In this document: piece after piece, positions 1 through 7,940 of the stretch
How positions within the stretch are numbered: the stretch's first letter is position 1
How the letters are laid out: each line of letters begins with the position of its first letter
Source of the DNA: CBDIHP01 sp965279195
GTDB taxonomy: Bacteria > Planctomycetota > Planctomycetia > Isosphaerales > Isosphaeraceae
Reading direction: 5' to 3'
NCBI GenBank assembly: GCA_965279195.1
Contig: CBDIHP010000036.1
Coordinates: forward strand, 124,001-188,000
Length of the DNA: 64,000 nucleotides
Notes under the pieces: model-generated
Told to the model about the DNA's origin: nothing
The model's database searches: none
Seen by the model: only the letters and a program-made list of their open reading frames with translations
Translations under genes and position numbers: made by a program

Positions 1-1
1 G

Positions 2-901
2 GCCCTTCGCCCGCTGCGGATCCTGATGCGGAACCACTGGCAGGCGGCCTACGACGAGCTGCAGAAGAAGTTGAACGATCAATCGTTGATCTGCGGGCCC
101 GTCAAGATCGACGACGAGCAGCACGCGCGGCAGCGGATCGTCAGCCCGACGTCGTTCCCGCCGCTCACCTCGTGGAACACGCTGCGGCAGGCCTGGATCT
201 GGATGGGCTGGATCACCCAGTACCCCGCCGGCGCGAACCGGATCAAGGGGGGGGACTTCGAGAATCCCGAGGTCCTCAAATCCGGCGGCTGGACCGACGA
301 GAGTTACCGGACCGACGAGGTCGTCTCCAGCGTCTCGATCTCCGGCAACGGCCTCGGTCCCAAGAAGCGATGCATCAAGCTGACGGTCGAGCCCCGGGAC
401 AGGAACGCCAAGACGAACCTCGTGCCGTTCGTCGACCAGCCGCTCGCGGCCGTGCGGTCGCCGGCGGTGGACGTGAAGAAGAACGAGATGTATCGGATCG
501 CCATGCACATCTACGCCCCCAGCCCGTCGGTCCCCGGCGCGGGGGGCGTGATCGTCCGCGATTCGATCACCGGCGAGCGGTTCCAGTACCGGATCACCCA
601 GCAGGTGAACGACTGGTACGAGCTGATCCTGTATCGAAAGATGCCCCGCGACGGGAAGATGAGCCTGACCCTGGGCTACGCCGGCTACGGCGACGCCTAC
701 TTCGACAACGTCCGGATCCAGGCCCTCGGCGAGTCGAACGAGGCCACCGCCGCGAACGAGGGCACCCGACGCGAGCGGCGTCCGAGCCGCCCCGAGGCCA
801 ATCCCGAGGCCGACGGTCCCCCGCCGCTAGAAGCCGAGCCGGCCGCCGAGCCCGCGAACGCCAACACCTCCGCCCGCCGCCCGGCCGTCGCGCCCCGCTA
901 G
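2..901 (+). CDS. C-terminal part of a protein with a CBM-like beta-sandwich (5' end outside window)
   Basis: The frame is open back to the window edge (A-L-R-P-L-R before the first Met at 26), so the true start probably lies upstream. About 299 residues are visible. Roughly residues 90-245 look like a single jelly-roll domain: it opens with GGDFENPEVLKSGGW and closes with YFDNVRI, a pattern common at the last strand of carbohydrate-binding-module-like domains. The last 55 residues are Ala/Pro/Glu-rich and probably disordered. No catalytic motif is visible in the part shown. The missing N-terminus may hold an enzymatic domain. The family is not identified and the CBM reading is an inference from fold-like signatures. 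Confidence 0.7.
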   Translation, partial: ALRPLRILMRNHWQAAYDELQKKLNDQSLICGPVKIDDEQHARQRIVSPTSFPPLTSWNTLRQAWIWMGWITQYPAGANRIKGGDFENPEVLKSGGWTDESYRTDEVVSSVSISGNGLGPKKRCIKLTVEPRDRNAKTNLVPFVDQPLAAVRSPAVDVKKNEMYRIAMHIYAPSPSVPGAGGVIVRDSITGERFQYRITQQVNDWYELILYRKMPRDGKMSLTLGYAGYGDAYFDNVRIQALGESNEATAANEGTRRERRPSRPEANPEADGPPPLEAEPAAEPANANTSARRPAVAPR

Positions 902-998
902 CCTCGCGACGGGTAAGCATCCCCTGATTTTACCCCGCCGGATGACTCGCCGCATCGGGAGAGGCTCGCCCAGCGCAACAGCGGGGGCGAGGGCCGAT

Positions 999-1035
999 GT
1001 CGGTGCGGTAGACGCGGGGACGCGTCCACCGCACC
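999..1035. repeat. Intergenic palindrome, GACGCG-N4-CGCGTC family, copy 1
   Basis: A 15-bp stem with one mismatch: GGTGCGG (1002-1008) pairs with CCGCACC (1029-1035), and GACGCG (1011-1016) with CGCGTC (1021-1026) around a GGGA loop. The 18-mer GTCGGTGCGGTAGACGCG (999-1016) recurs exactly, inverted, at 48282-48299. It lies 97 bp after the stop of the first gene, so it could act as a terminator, but there is no T tract. Confidence 0.75.
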
Positions 1036-1064
1036 CTACGTCATGCGTTCGGGCCTCAAGGTTC

Positions 1065-1093
1065 TTGGGCCCTCCCTTCGGCTCTGTTACAAC
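1065..1093 (+). promoter_or_regulatory. Candidate sigma70-type promoter of the dehydrogenase-like gene
   Basis: TTGGGC (1065-1070), a 17-nt spacer and TACAAC (1088-1093). Transcription would start near 1100. That is downstream of the in-frame ATG at 1043 and upstream of the TTG at 1142, which supports the later start. Confidence 0.4.
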
Positions 1094-1126
1094 GATGTTG
1101 AAGACTCGTTGCCGACAGACAGCCCC

Positions 1127-1134
1127 GGGGGAGG
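1127..1134 (+). promoter_or_regulatory. Ribosome binding site that decides a TTG start
   Basis: GGGGGAGG lies seven bases before TTG at 1142. No comparable site precedes ATG 1043, and translation from TTG gives a clean signal peptide. Confidence 0.6.
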
Positions 1135-1141
1135 CCCTCCT

Positions 1142-4081
1142 TTGAATCGGTTCAGGTTCGCGCTCGCGTTGTTGGGGATGGGCCTCGGCTGGGGCTCGAC
1201 GGTCGGGGCCGCCGGGGGGCTGACGCCCGAGGAGGCGGTCAAGGCGATGACGCTGCCGCCGGGGTTCTCCGCGTCGGTCTATGCGTCGGAGCCGATGATC
1301 CGACAGCCGCTCTCGGCCACGTTCGACGCCCGGGGCCGGCTCTGGGTGATCGAGTACCTGCAATACCCCGTGCCCGCCGGGCTCAAGCCGGTCACGGTCG
1401 ATCAGTACCTCCGCACCGAGTACGACCGCGTCCCCGAGCCGCCCCCCAAGGGCCCGCGCGGGGCGGACCGGATCAAGATCCTCGAAGACACCGACAATGA
1501 CGGCAAGCTCGACAAGGAGACGATCTTCCTTGAGGGCCTGAACCTCGCCTCGGCGCTGGCCGTGGGCTACGACGGCGTCTACATCGGCCAGGCGCCCTAT
1601 CTGCTCTATTACCCCGACAAGAATCACGACGATAAGCCCGACGGCGACCCGGAGGTCCTGCTATCGGGCTTCGGGCTCCAGGATGCGCACTCGACCGTCA
1701 ACTCGATGAACTTCGGCCCCGATGGCTGGCTCTACGGATCGCAGGGGAGCACGGTCACCGCTCGGATTCGGGGGACCGAGTTCCAGCAGGGCATCTGGCG
1801 ATTCCACCCCCGGACCAAGAAGTTCGAACTGTTCGCCGAAGGCGGCGGCAACACCTGGGGGCTGGACTTCGACCGCCTGGGGAACATCTTCGGCAGTTCG
1901 AACGGCGGGTTCGTCACCTTCCACATGGTCCAGAGCGGATACTACTGGAAGGGCTTCGCCAAGCACGGCCCGCTTCACAACCCGCACACGTATGGTTACT
2001 TCAACAGCATCGACTACGTCGGCAACAAGCTCGGCGGCCACGTGACGCCCGGCGGCATCCTCTACAAGGGGGATGCCATGCCCGAGTCGTTCCGGAATGT
2101 GTTCATCGGCGGGAACCTGCTCTCGAACGCCGTCTACTGGCACGAACTCTCGGGCAAGGGCTCGACCTACTCCGGCAAGCACGGCGGCGTCCTGATCGAC
2201 GCGCACGACCCCTGGTTCCGGCCCATCGACGTCTCGGTCGGGCCCGATGGGGCGATCTACGTGGTCGACTGGTACGACAAACGCGCCTCGCACCTCGACC
2301 CCCGCGACAACTGGGACAAGACGAACGGCCGGATCTACCGGGTCGTCTACGACGGCGGCAAGCGGGTCGCCCCGTTCGACCTCTACAAGCTCACGAGCGA
2401 ACAGCTCGTCGATCTCCGCACGAGCAAGAACGACTGGCAGGCCGCCACCGCCCGATTGATCCTGGCCGAGCGGCAGGATTCGTCGGTGGTGCCACGCCTG
2501 AAGAAGTTCCTCACTGAGGACCGCGACGAGGTCTTCGCCCTCCGCGACCTCTGGGCCCTCTATGTCAGCGGCGGGTTCGACGAGCCGACGGCGTACGAAC
2601 TGCTCAAGCACCCGGTCGCCCCGGTGCGGAAGTGGGTGGTTCGGCTGCTCGGCGACCAGGATTCGGTCTCGGATCGGATCGCGGCCGAGCTGCGCTCGCT
2701 GGCCGAGAACGAGGCCGATCCGCAGGTCCGCAGCCAGCTCGCGTCGAGCTGCCAGCGGTTCCAGGGCGAGGTGGCCTGGCCGGTGCTCGAAGCCCTGGTG
2801 AATCGCAAGGCCGACCTGACGGATGGTCACATCCCGATGCTCGACTGGTGGGCCGCCGAGCGGCTCGCGCGGGTCGATCGCAAGTACATCGACCGCATGC
2901 TCCAGTCGGGCTTCTTGGCCCGGCCCGTCGTGGCCGAGATCATCGAGGAGCGCCTCGCCCGCCTGCTCGCCGCCACCAGCCGCGACGCCGACGCCGCGAA
3001 ACTCCTCGCGACCGCCCCCGGCCCTGACCACGTCGGGCGGATCCTCACCGGCCTGGAAAAGGGCCTCGAAGGTCGCAAGGTCGAGCAGGTCGGCGCGGAA
3101 CTCAAGAACGAGGCCGGGAAGCTGCTGGAGGATTCGAAGGGCGACGTGACCCGCTTCCGCCTGGCGTTGCGCCTCGGCAGCGAATCGGCCCGCGAGAAGG
3201 CCCTGGCGACGATCCTCGACCCGACCGGCCCGGCGGCGCAGCGGATCGCCCTCATCGAGGTGCTCGGGCAGATCGGCAATCCCGCGATCGTCGGGCCATT
3301 CCTCGGGCTCATGACCCGCGAGAAGAACGACGCGGTCAAGTTGGCGTTGCTCGACGCGTTGGGTCGGATCGACTCGGGCGACACCGCCCCGGCGTTGCTC
3401 GCGGCCTATCCGACATTCTCGGCCTCGGTCCGGGGCCGGCTGGTCGACACACTTTCGAGTCGGAAGTCGTGGGCGACGCAACTGGTCGAGGCGATGGCCT
3501 CGGGCCGGGTGGCGACGAAGGAGGTCCGCCCGCCGCAGATCCAGCAGATGGCCCGGCTGGCCGACCCGGCGCTCACGAGGCGGATCGAGGCCGTCTGGGG
3601 ACGCGTCCCCGGGCCGGGATCGGCCGAGAAGGTGAAGCGGATCGCCGAGATCCGGGGAATCCTGCCCGAAGGCGATAAAGGCTCACCCGCGCGAGGGAAG
3701 GCCGTGTTCAAGGAGAACTGCGCGGTCTGCCACAAACTCTTCAACGAGGGCGAAGCCATCGGCCCCGAGCTGACCGGCTCCGAGCGAGGCAACCTCGACT
3801 TCCTGCTCACGAGCCTTGTCGACCCCAGCGCCCTGATCCGCAAGGAGTACCAAGGGCGTGCCATCGCCCTCAAGGATGGCCGCGTCCTGAACGGCCTGAT
3901 CCTGGAGCAGAACGACAAGGCCCTGACCCTGATCGACTCGAAGCGCCAGAAGATCGTGATCCCGGTCGACGGCATCGAGGAAGATCAGCCGTCGAGCGTC
4001 TCGGTGATGCCGGAGGGGCTACTGGACACGCTCAAGGATGAACAGATTCGCGATCTGTTCCGATATTTGCAATCCAGGTAG
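1142..4081 (+). CDS. PVC-type membrane-bound dehydrogenase-like protein with C-terminal c-type heme domain
   Basis: Exported protein of 979 aa from the TTG start (an in-frame ATG at 1043 would add 33 residues of non-signal sequence). Residues 1-24 form a signal peptide ending near GAAGG. About 30-420 form a propeller-like domain that begins LPPGFSASVYASEP and contains RLWVIEYLQYP and a D-x-D-N-D-G calcium-type loop; this matches the planctomycete/verrucomicrobial dehydrogenase family. About 430-800 is helical and HEAT-like. The C-terminal domain carries C860-A-V-C863-H864, a heme c attachment motif, followed by the IGPELTGSERGNLDFLL pattern of PVC heme-binding domains. The substrate is unknown. 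Sugar or alcohol oxidation in the periplasm, with electrons passed to the heme, is the usual guess for the family. Confidence 0.9.
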   Translation: MNRFRFALALLGMGLGWGSTVGAAGGLTPEEAVKAMTLPPGFSASVYASEPMIRQPLSATFDARGRLWVIEYLQYPVPAGLKPVTVDQYLRTEYDRVPEPPPKGPRGADRIKILEDTDNDGKLDKETIFLEGLNLASALAVGYDGVYIGQAPYLLYYPDKNHDDKPDGDPEVLLSGFGLQDAHSTVNSMNFGPDGWLYGSQGSTVTARIRGTEFQQGIWRFHPRTKKFELFAEGGGNTWGLDFDRLGNIFGSSNGGFVTFHMVQSGYYWKGFAKHGPLHNPHTYGYFNSIDYVGNKLGGHVTPGGILYKGDAMPESFRNVFIGGNLLSNAVYWHELSGKGSTYSGKHGGVLIDAHDPWFRPIDVSVGPDGAIYVVDWYDKRASHLDPRDNWDKTNGRIYRVVYDGGKRVAPFDLYKLTSEQLVDLRTSKNDWQAATARLILAERQDSSVVPRLKKFLTEDRDEVFALRDLWALYVSGGFDEPTAYELLKHPVAPVRKWVVRLLGDQDSVSDRIAAELRSLAENEADPQVRSQLASSCQRFQGEVAWPVLEALVNRKADLTDGHIPMLDWWAAERLARVDRKYIDRMLQSGFLARPVVAEIIEERLARLLAATSRDADAAKLLATAPGPDHVGRILTGLEKGLEGRKVEQVGAELKNEAGKLLEDSKGDVTRFRLALRLGSESAREKALATILDPTGPAAQRIALIEVLGQIGNPAIVGPFLGLMTREKNDAVKLALLDALGRIDSGDTAPALLAAYPTFSASVRGRLVDTLSSRKSWATQLVEAMASGRVATKEVRPPQIQQMARLADPALTRRIEAVWGRVPGPGSAEKVKRIAEIRGILPEGDKGSPARGKAVFKENCAVCHKLFNEGEAIGPELTGSERGNLDFLLTSLVDPSALIRKEYQGRAIALKDGRVLNGLILEQNDKALTLIDSKRQKIVIPVDGIEEDQPSSVSVMPEGLLDTLKDEQIRDLFRYLQSR

Positions 4082-4198
4082 GGTGTGGTGGCCGCGAGGA
4101 TGCGGCCTCCGCACCGATCTGCCGGGCGAGGCTCTCCGGAGCCCGACCCATGCATGATCGAATGGGACCTCCAGGCGGGGCCCCAAGCCCGTTCCCGG

Positions 4199-4290
4199 AC
4201 GAATCCCATCGGGTCTGGAGACCTGGTTTCGTGGTACGGCGCGGCCACGGCGGGGGCGGGGTCTGGAGACCCTCGCCCAGCGCTACGGAG
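4199..4290. repeat. GGTCTGGAGACC repeat element, related to the end of the 22.6-kb element
   Basis: The 263-bp gap between two convergent genes holds GGTCTGGAGACC at 4211-4222 and 4259-4270. The second copy is followed by CTCGCCCAGCGC, which is repeated a few bases later. The order of blocks matches the right-hand half of the element at 22636-22811. This looks like a decayed or partial copy. Confidence 0.6.
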
Positions 4291-4344
4291 ACCCTCGCCC
4301 AGCGATTCAGCTCGGTTGGGCGACGGGGAACGCGCGTCGGAGCG

Positions 4345-5517
4345 TCAAGGCTTGAGCCGGAACAGGGCTTCCTGGGACTCGGCGTCGAGGGGATCGACGC
4401 TGAGGGCGAGGGAGTACCAGGCGCGGGCCTCGGGGAGGCGGCCGATCTCGGCGCAGGCGGTGCCGAGTTCCTTGAGGCGGCGGATGTCCTTGCGGTTGGC
4501 GGGGACCGACATCTCGTTCAGGAGGACGGCCAGGCGGTCGTGCTTCTGGACGAGTTCGGTGTAGGTCTTCGCCTCGGCGGGCTTGCCGGCGAGCCGTAAT
4601 GCCTGCGTGAGGCCCAGGATCGCGTCGCGGAGGTTCGGGCTGATCTGCAAAGCGGAACGGAATGCCTTCTCGGCGCCAGGGCCGTCTCCCTTCTTGAGGG
4701 CCAGTCGTCCCCGCAGGATCGCGAGCGACGTGCTGCCCTCGGGGCTGCCGGCGATGAGGGATTCGGCCTTCGCAGGGTCGCCCTTGTCGAGGGCGATCAT
4801 GGCGCGGAGCGACCGGGCGTCGGGGTCGTCGGCGGGCAGGGGGGCCAGGGTCGATTCGGCGTCGTCGAGCCGGGTCGTCTGCCGCAGCGCCTCGGCCAGG
4901 GCGAGCCTAGAATAGCGGTCGTCGGCGTCGGCCTCGACATAGACGCGGAGGGCCTTGGTGTTCTCCTCGGCCTCCCAGTTGACGCCCCGCATCAGGCACC
5001 AGAGGAAGACGTCGTCGATCGTCAGCGGGCCGAGGGCCTGGAGCTTCTCGAACGTCTCCGTCACCTCCTTGCGGCGCGTCTGATATCCGAAGATGTAGAC
5101 GAGTTCGCGGTACGCTTGCTTCTGCTTCGGGTCGAGCTGGATGGCCTTGCGGTAGGCCTCTTCGGCGAATCGCAGGCGCTTCCGGCGCAGTTCGAGCTGG
5201 CCGATCTGGAGCCAGGCCATGGAGGCCATCGGGTGGGAGTCGGGGATCTTCTTGAGGTAGGCGATCGCCGGGTCGGGGCCCTTGCGGACCATGGCCGCCT
5301 GCGCGGCGAGCATGTTGTCCTCGGGGGTCATCTCACGGAGCGTCTCGATCTTCTCGACGAGGGCCTCGACCTGGTCGAACTTCCTCGCGTCGAACGCCGC
5401 CCTGGCCTGCTGGGCCAGCGTCTCCGGATCGTCGCGGCGGTTGAGCGCGAGGTACCCCACGCCCCCGGCGACGACGAGGAGGAGTGCTCCGGCGGCCAGC
5501 GTCCTGCCCAGATTCAT
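4345..5517 (-). CDS. Membrane-anchored tetratricopeptide-repeat protein
   Basis: 390 aa. Residues 6-27 are one hydrophobic segment followed by RR, a signal anchor that leaves the rest outside the cytoplasm. The remainder is helical TPR-like repeats: A-W-L-Q-I-G-Q-L-E-L-R and A-Y-R-K-A-I-Q-L-D-P mid-protein, and a last one with A-R-A-W-Y-S-L-A-L-S-V-D-P. It lies 89 bp downstream of the CRTAC1-type gene on the same strand. A TPR protein paired with a CRTAC1 protein is a common planctomycete arrangement, so a shared transcript and a scaffold role are likely. No enzyme motif is present. Confidence 0.85.
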   Translation of the reverse strand: MNLGRTLAAGALLLVVAGGVGYLALNRRDDPETLAQQARAAFDARKFDQVEALVEKIETLREMTPEDNMLAAQAAMVRKGPDPAIAYLKKIPDSHPMASMAWLQIGQLELRRKRLRFAEEAYRKAIQLDPKQKQAYRELVYIFGYQTRRKEVTETFEKLQALGPLTIDDVFLWCLMRGVNWEAEENTKALRVYVEADADDRYSRLALAEALRQTTRLDDAESTLAPLPADDPDARSLRAMIALDKGDPAKAESLIAGSPEGSTSLAILRGRLALKKGDGPGAEKAFRSALQISPNLRDAILGLTQALRLAGKPAEAKTYTELVQKHDRLAVLLNEMSVPANRKDIRRLKELGTACAEIGRLPEARAWYSLALSVDPLDAESQEALFRLKP

Positions 5518-5534
5518 CGAGGACCTTTGGTGGG

Positions 5535-5595
5535 ATGGGTGATGGGTGACGAATCGGTGTTGGTGAATCCCTTGCCGGCTTCACCTATCACCCAT
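5535..5595. repeat. 15-bp inverted repeat between the CRTAC1 and TPR genes
   Basis: ATGGGTGATGGGTGA (5535-5549) pairs with TCACCTATCACCCAT (5581-5595) with one mismatch and a 31-nt loop. It starts just inside the 3' end of the CRTAC1 reading region and could attenuate transcription into the TPR gene. There is no T tract. Confidence 0.5.
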
Positions 5596-5606
5596 TCTAT
5601 CAATGC

Positions 5607-7550
5607 CTACTTCGGTTCGCTCAGTTCGAGGGTCTGGTCGACCTTCACCTTTTCGAGGACGGTCGTCTTGCCCGATGGCCACCTGACGGTGACCTTGGGG
5701 ATCTCGGCGAGCGACCCCAGGCCGACGAGGACGCGGGGGTCGTTGGACGACAGCATGCTGCAGCCCCCCTTGCGCTGGCGGACGATCGTGTGGTCGCCCC
5801 CCTCGATCGTGACGAGCGTGCCGATGGCCTCGCGGTTGCTCTTGGTGCCGGTGAGGTTGAAGCGGATCCAGTGGTTCTTGTGCGGGGTGTCGTTGCGGAG
5901 GATCGCCGGCACACCGTCCTTGTGGTTGACGACGATGTCCAGGTCGCCGTCGTTGTCGATGTCGCCGAACGCCAGGCCGCGGCCGACGTGCTTGGTGGAG
6001 AAGTAGGGGCCGACGTCGCGAGTGGCGAGCCGGAACCGCTGCGAGACCTGCTCCTTGGGCAAGGGCCGGCCCTGGGCGTCGCGGTTCTTGACCTCGTTGC
6101 GGTGCAGCAGGGGGAGTTCGGCGTACTCGACGCTCTGGCCCAACTCGGAGCGGTTGTCGTCGACGTGGCCGTTGGTGACGAACGAGTCGGGCCAGCCGTC
6201 GCTGTCGAAGTCGCCGAGCACGCAGCCCCAGCCGACGGTCGGCATGCTGTCGGCCGCGAGCCCGTAGAACGAGGTCATGTCGGAGTACGACACGAGGTTC
6301 TTGTTCTTGAAGTCGGTCAGGTTGATATAGAGCGTGTTGTATTCGTTGGCGAAATTGGTCACGAACAGGTCGAAGTCGCCGTCGCCGTCGATGTCCTCGC
6401 AATCCACGCCCATGCCCGACTGCGCGCGGCCCTCGACGTCGAGCGCGGCGCCCGAGGATTCGGTGGCGTCGAGGAAGGTGCCGTTGCCCTGGTTGACGAA
6501 CAGGAAGTTGGGGTTCATGTCGTTGGCGACGTAAATATCGACGAGGCCGTCGCCGTTGACGTCGGCCGTGACGACCCCGAAGCCGTGGCCGTCGTTGCGC
6601 CCGGGGATCTTCTTGCCCTCGTCGTTGACGAGGAAGCTGTCGTAGACGTCGGTGAAGGTGCCGTCGCCGTTGTTGCGGTAGAGCAGGTGTTTGACCGTCC
6701 GGATCGAGCGGGGCGAGCAGTAGAGGCGGATCTGCTTCTCGGTGTCGCCGCAGAAGATCGAATCCTCGGGATACTTCCACTCGCCGTAGTTGGAGATGTA
6801 GAGGTCGAGGTCGCCGTCGTTGTCGTAGTCGAGGCAGGCGCCGCTGGACGACCAGCCGGGGCCGTCGAACCTGGCGGCCTTGGTGGCGTCGGTGAAGGTG
6901 CCGTTGCCGTTGTTCCTGTAGTAGACGTTGCCGCCGTAGTTGCAGAGGAACAGGTCCCTGTCGCCGTCGTTGTCCAGGTCGCCCACGATAGCCCCGTGGC
7001 AGAAGCCGGCGAAGCCGACCCCGGCCTTCGCCGTCACGTCCTCGAACTTGTTGTTGCCGAGGTTCCTGTAGAGCCGGTTCGGTCCGTTCTTCGAAGTGCC
7101 GAGCGGCAACTGGGTGGCAGTGGCGAAGTAGATGTCGAGCCTGCCGTCGTTGTCGTAGTCGAAGAGGGCGACCCCCGAGCTATTGGCCGTGGGGAAATGC
7201 TTGTCCTTCGTCATGCCCGAGTACTGGACGAAATCGACGCCGGCCTCCCTGGCGATCTCGGCGAATCGGAACGGGCTGGGCTCCTGGGGCACGGCCGGGG
7301 CGGAGAACGTCGGCGAGACGCTGGCCGCGCGATCGTCCCCGACGATGCTCGACTTCTTGGGGGGCGCCTGGGTGGTCGTTCTGGACGGGGCCGTCGGGGC
7401 CGGCCCGGGCGACGTCTTCGCGACGGGCGGCGAGCCGGCGGGCGACGGCGCCTTGCCGGCCTCGCCGGAGCAGCCGGCGACCCACGCGAGAAGGGTGACG
7501 CTCAGGAGGCCCGCGTCCCGGGTCCTGGAAGAACGTGGCCGGCGCATCAT
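5607..7550 (-). CDS. CRTAC1-family lipoprotein (FG-GAP/VCBS repeats plus ASPIC/UnbV domain)
   Basis: 647 aa. The N-terminus has a lipoprotein signal with lipobox V-A-G-C near residue 27, then a Pro/Ala/Ser/Thr linker. At least seven calcium-loop repeats follow (DYDNDGRLD, DLDNDGDRD, DYDNDGDLD, DVNGDGLVD, DIDGDGDFD, DFDSDGWPD, DIDNDGDLD), the signature of an FG-GAP/VCBS beta-propeller. The last ~90 residues are a typical ASPIC/UnbV domain (REAIGTLVTIEGG ... VTVRWPSGKTT). Family members are surface or periplasmic proteins with no settled biochemical role. It is upstream of, and on the same strand as, the TPR gene. A possible extended -10 lies about 105 bp upstream. Confidence 0.93.
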   Translation of the reverse strand: MMRRPRSSRTRDAGLLSVTLLAWVAGCSGEAGKAPSPAGSPPVAKTSPGPAPTAPSRTTTQAPPKKSSIVGDDRAASVSPTFSAPAVPQEPSPFRFAEIAREAGVDFVQYSGMTKDKHFPTANSSGVALFDYDNDGRLDIYFATATQLPLGTSKNGPNRLYRNLGNNKFEDVTAKAGVGFAGFCHGAIVGDLDNDGDRDLFLCNYGGNVYYRNNGNGTFTDATKAARFDGPGWSSSGACLDYDNDGDLDLYISNYGEWKYPEDSIFCGDTEKQIRLYCSPRSIRTVKHLLYRNNGDGTFTDVYDSFLVNDEGKKIPGRNDGHGFGVVTADVNGDGLVDIYVANDMNPNFLFVNQGNGTFLDATESSGAALDVEGRAQSGMGVDCEDIDGDGDFDLFVTNFANEYNTLYINLTDFKNKNLVSYSDMTSFYGLAADSMPTVGWGCVLGDFDSDGWPDSFVTNGHVDDNRSELGQSVEYAELPLLHRNEVKNRDAQGRPLPKEQVSQRFRLATRDVGPYFSTKHVGRGLAFGDIDNDGDLDIVVNHKDGVPAILRNDTPHKNHWIRFNLTGTKSNREAIGTLVTIEGGDHTIVRQRKGGCSMLSSNDPRVLVGLGSLAEIPKVTVRWPSGKTTVLEKVKVDQTLELSEPK

Positions 7551-7654
7551 CGACGACTCCAGCGGCTAGAGGGCGGTCGCGTGGATCGGGCGGGGATGAA
7601 GTTGGAAAATGGGAAGAATCCGCGGAACCTGATGACCCTGGCGCGACCTTGAGG

Positions 7655-7663
7655 ATTGTAGCA
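7655..7663 (-). promoter_or_regulatory. Candidate extended -10 (TGCTACAAT) for the CRTAC1-TPR pair
   Basis: On the minus strand TGCTACAAT is an extended -10 about 105 bp upstream of the CRTAC1 start. No convincing -35 was found. The same TGCTAnnAT form occurs upstream of the aldo/keto reductase. The rest of the 390-bp divergent gap (7551-7940) holds a lone TACGCT at 7899-7904 and nothing else I can name. Confidence 0.35.
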
Positions 7664-7940
7664 CGAGCGGGGAGACGGCTTCGACCCCCGCCGGGCCCCG
7701 TTGGCACGCAGGATGCGGCCCCTCGCGACGCCATCGGGCGGCCGGTGAATGTTCCCTGGCCTGCCCGATCGTTACACTTGGGCTATCGCCGTGAGGGGAC
7801 GTGTCTTCCTCACTTTGCGTAGAACCGCGCCTCGCGGGCTGCGCAGCCATGGAATGGCCTGGAGCGGACCGGACCCGGTTCGCGATCTTGAGTTGAGATA
7901 CGCTAGGGAGGCCAGGTTGTTCGCACAACCGGGAGGACGC

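Noticed and set aside
1661..3481. Long open frame on the minus strand opposite the dehydrogenase-like gene
   Set aside because: It is Arg/Asp/Val-rich with no motif and mirrors the real gene; high GC leaves antisense frames open.
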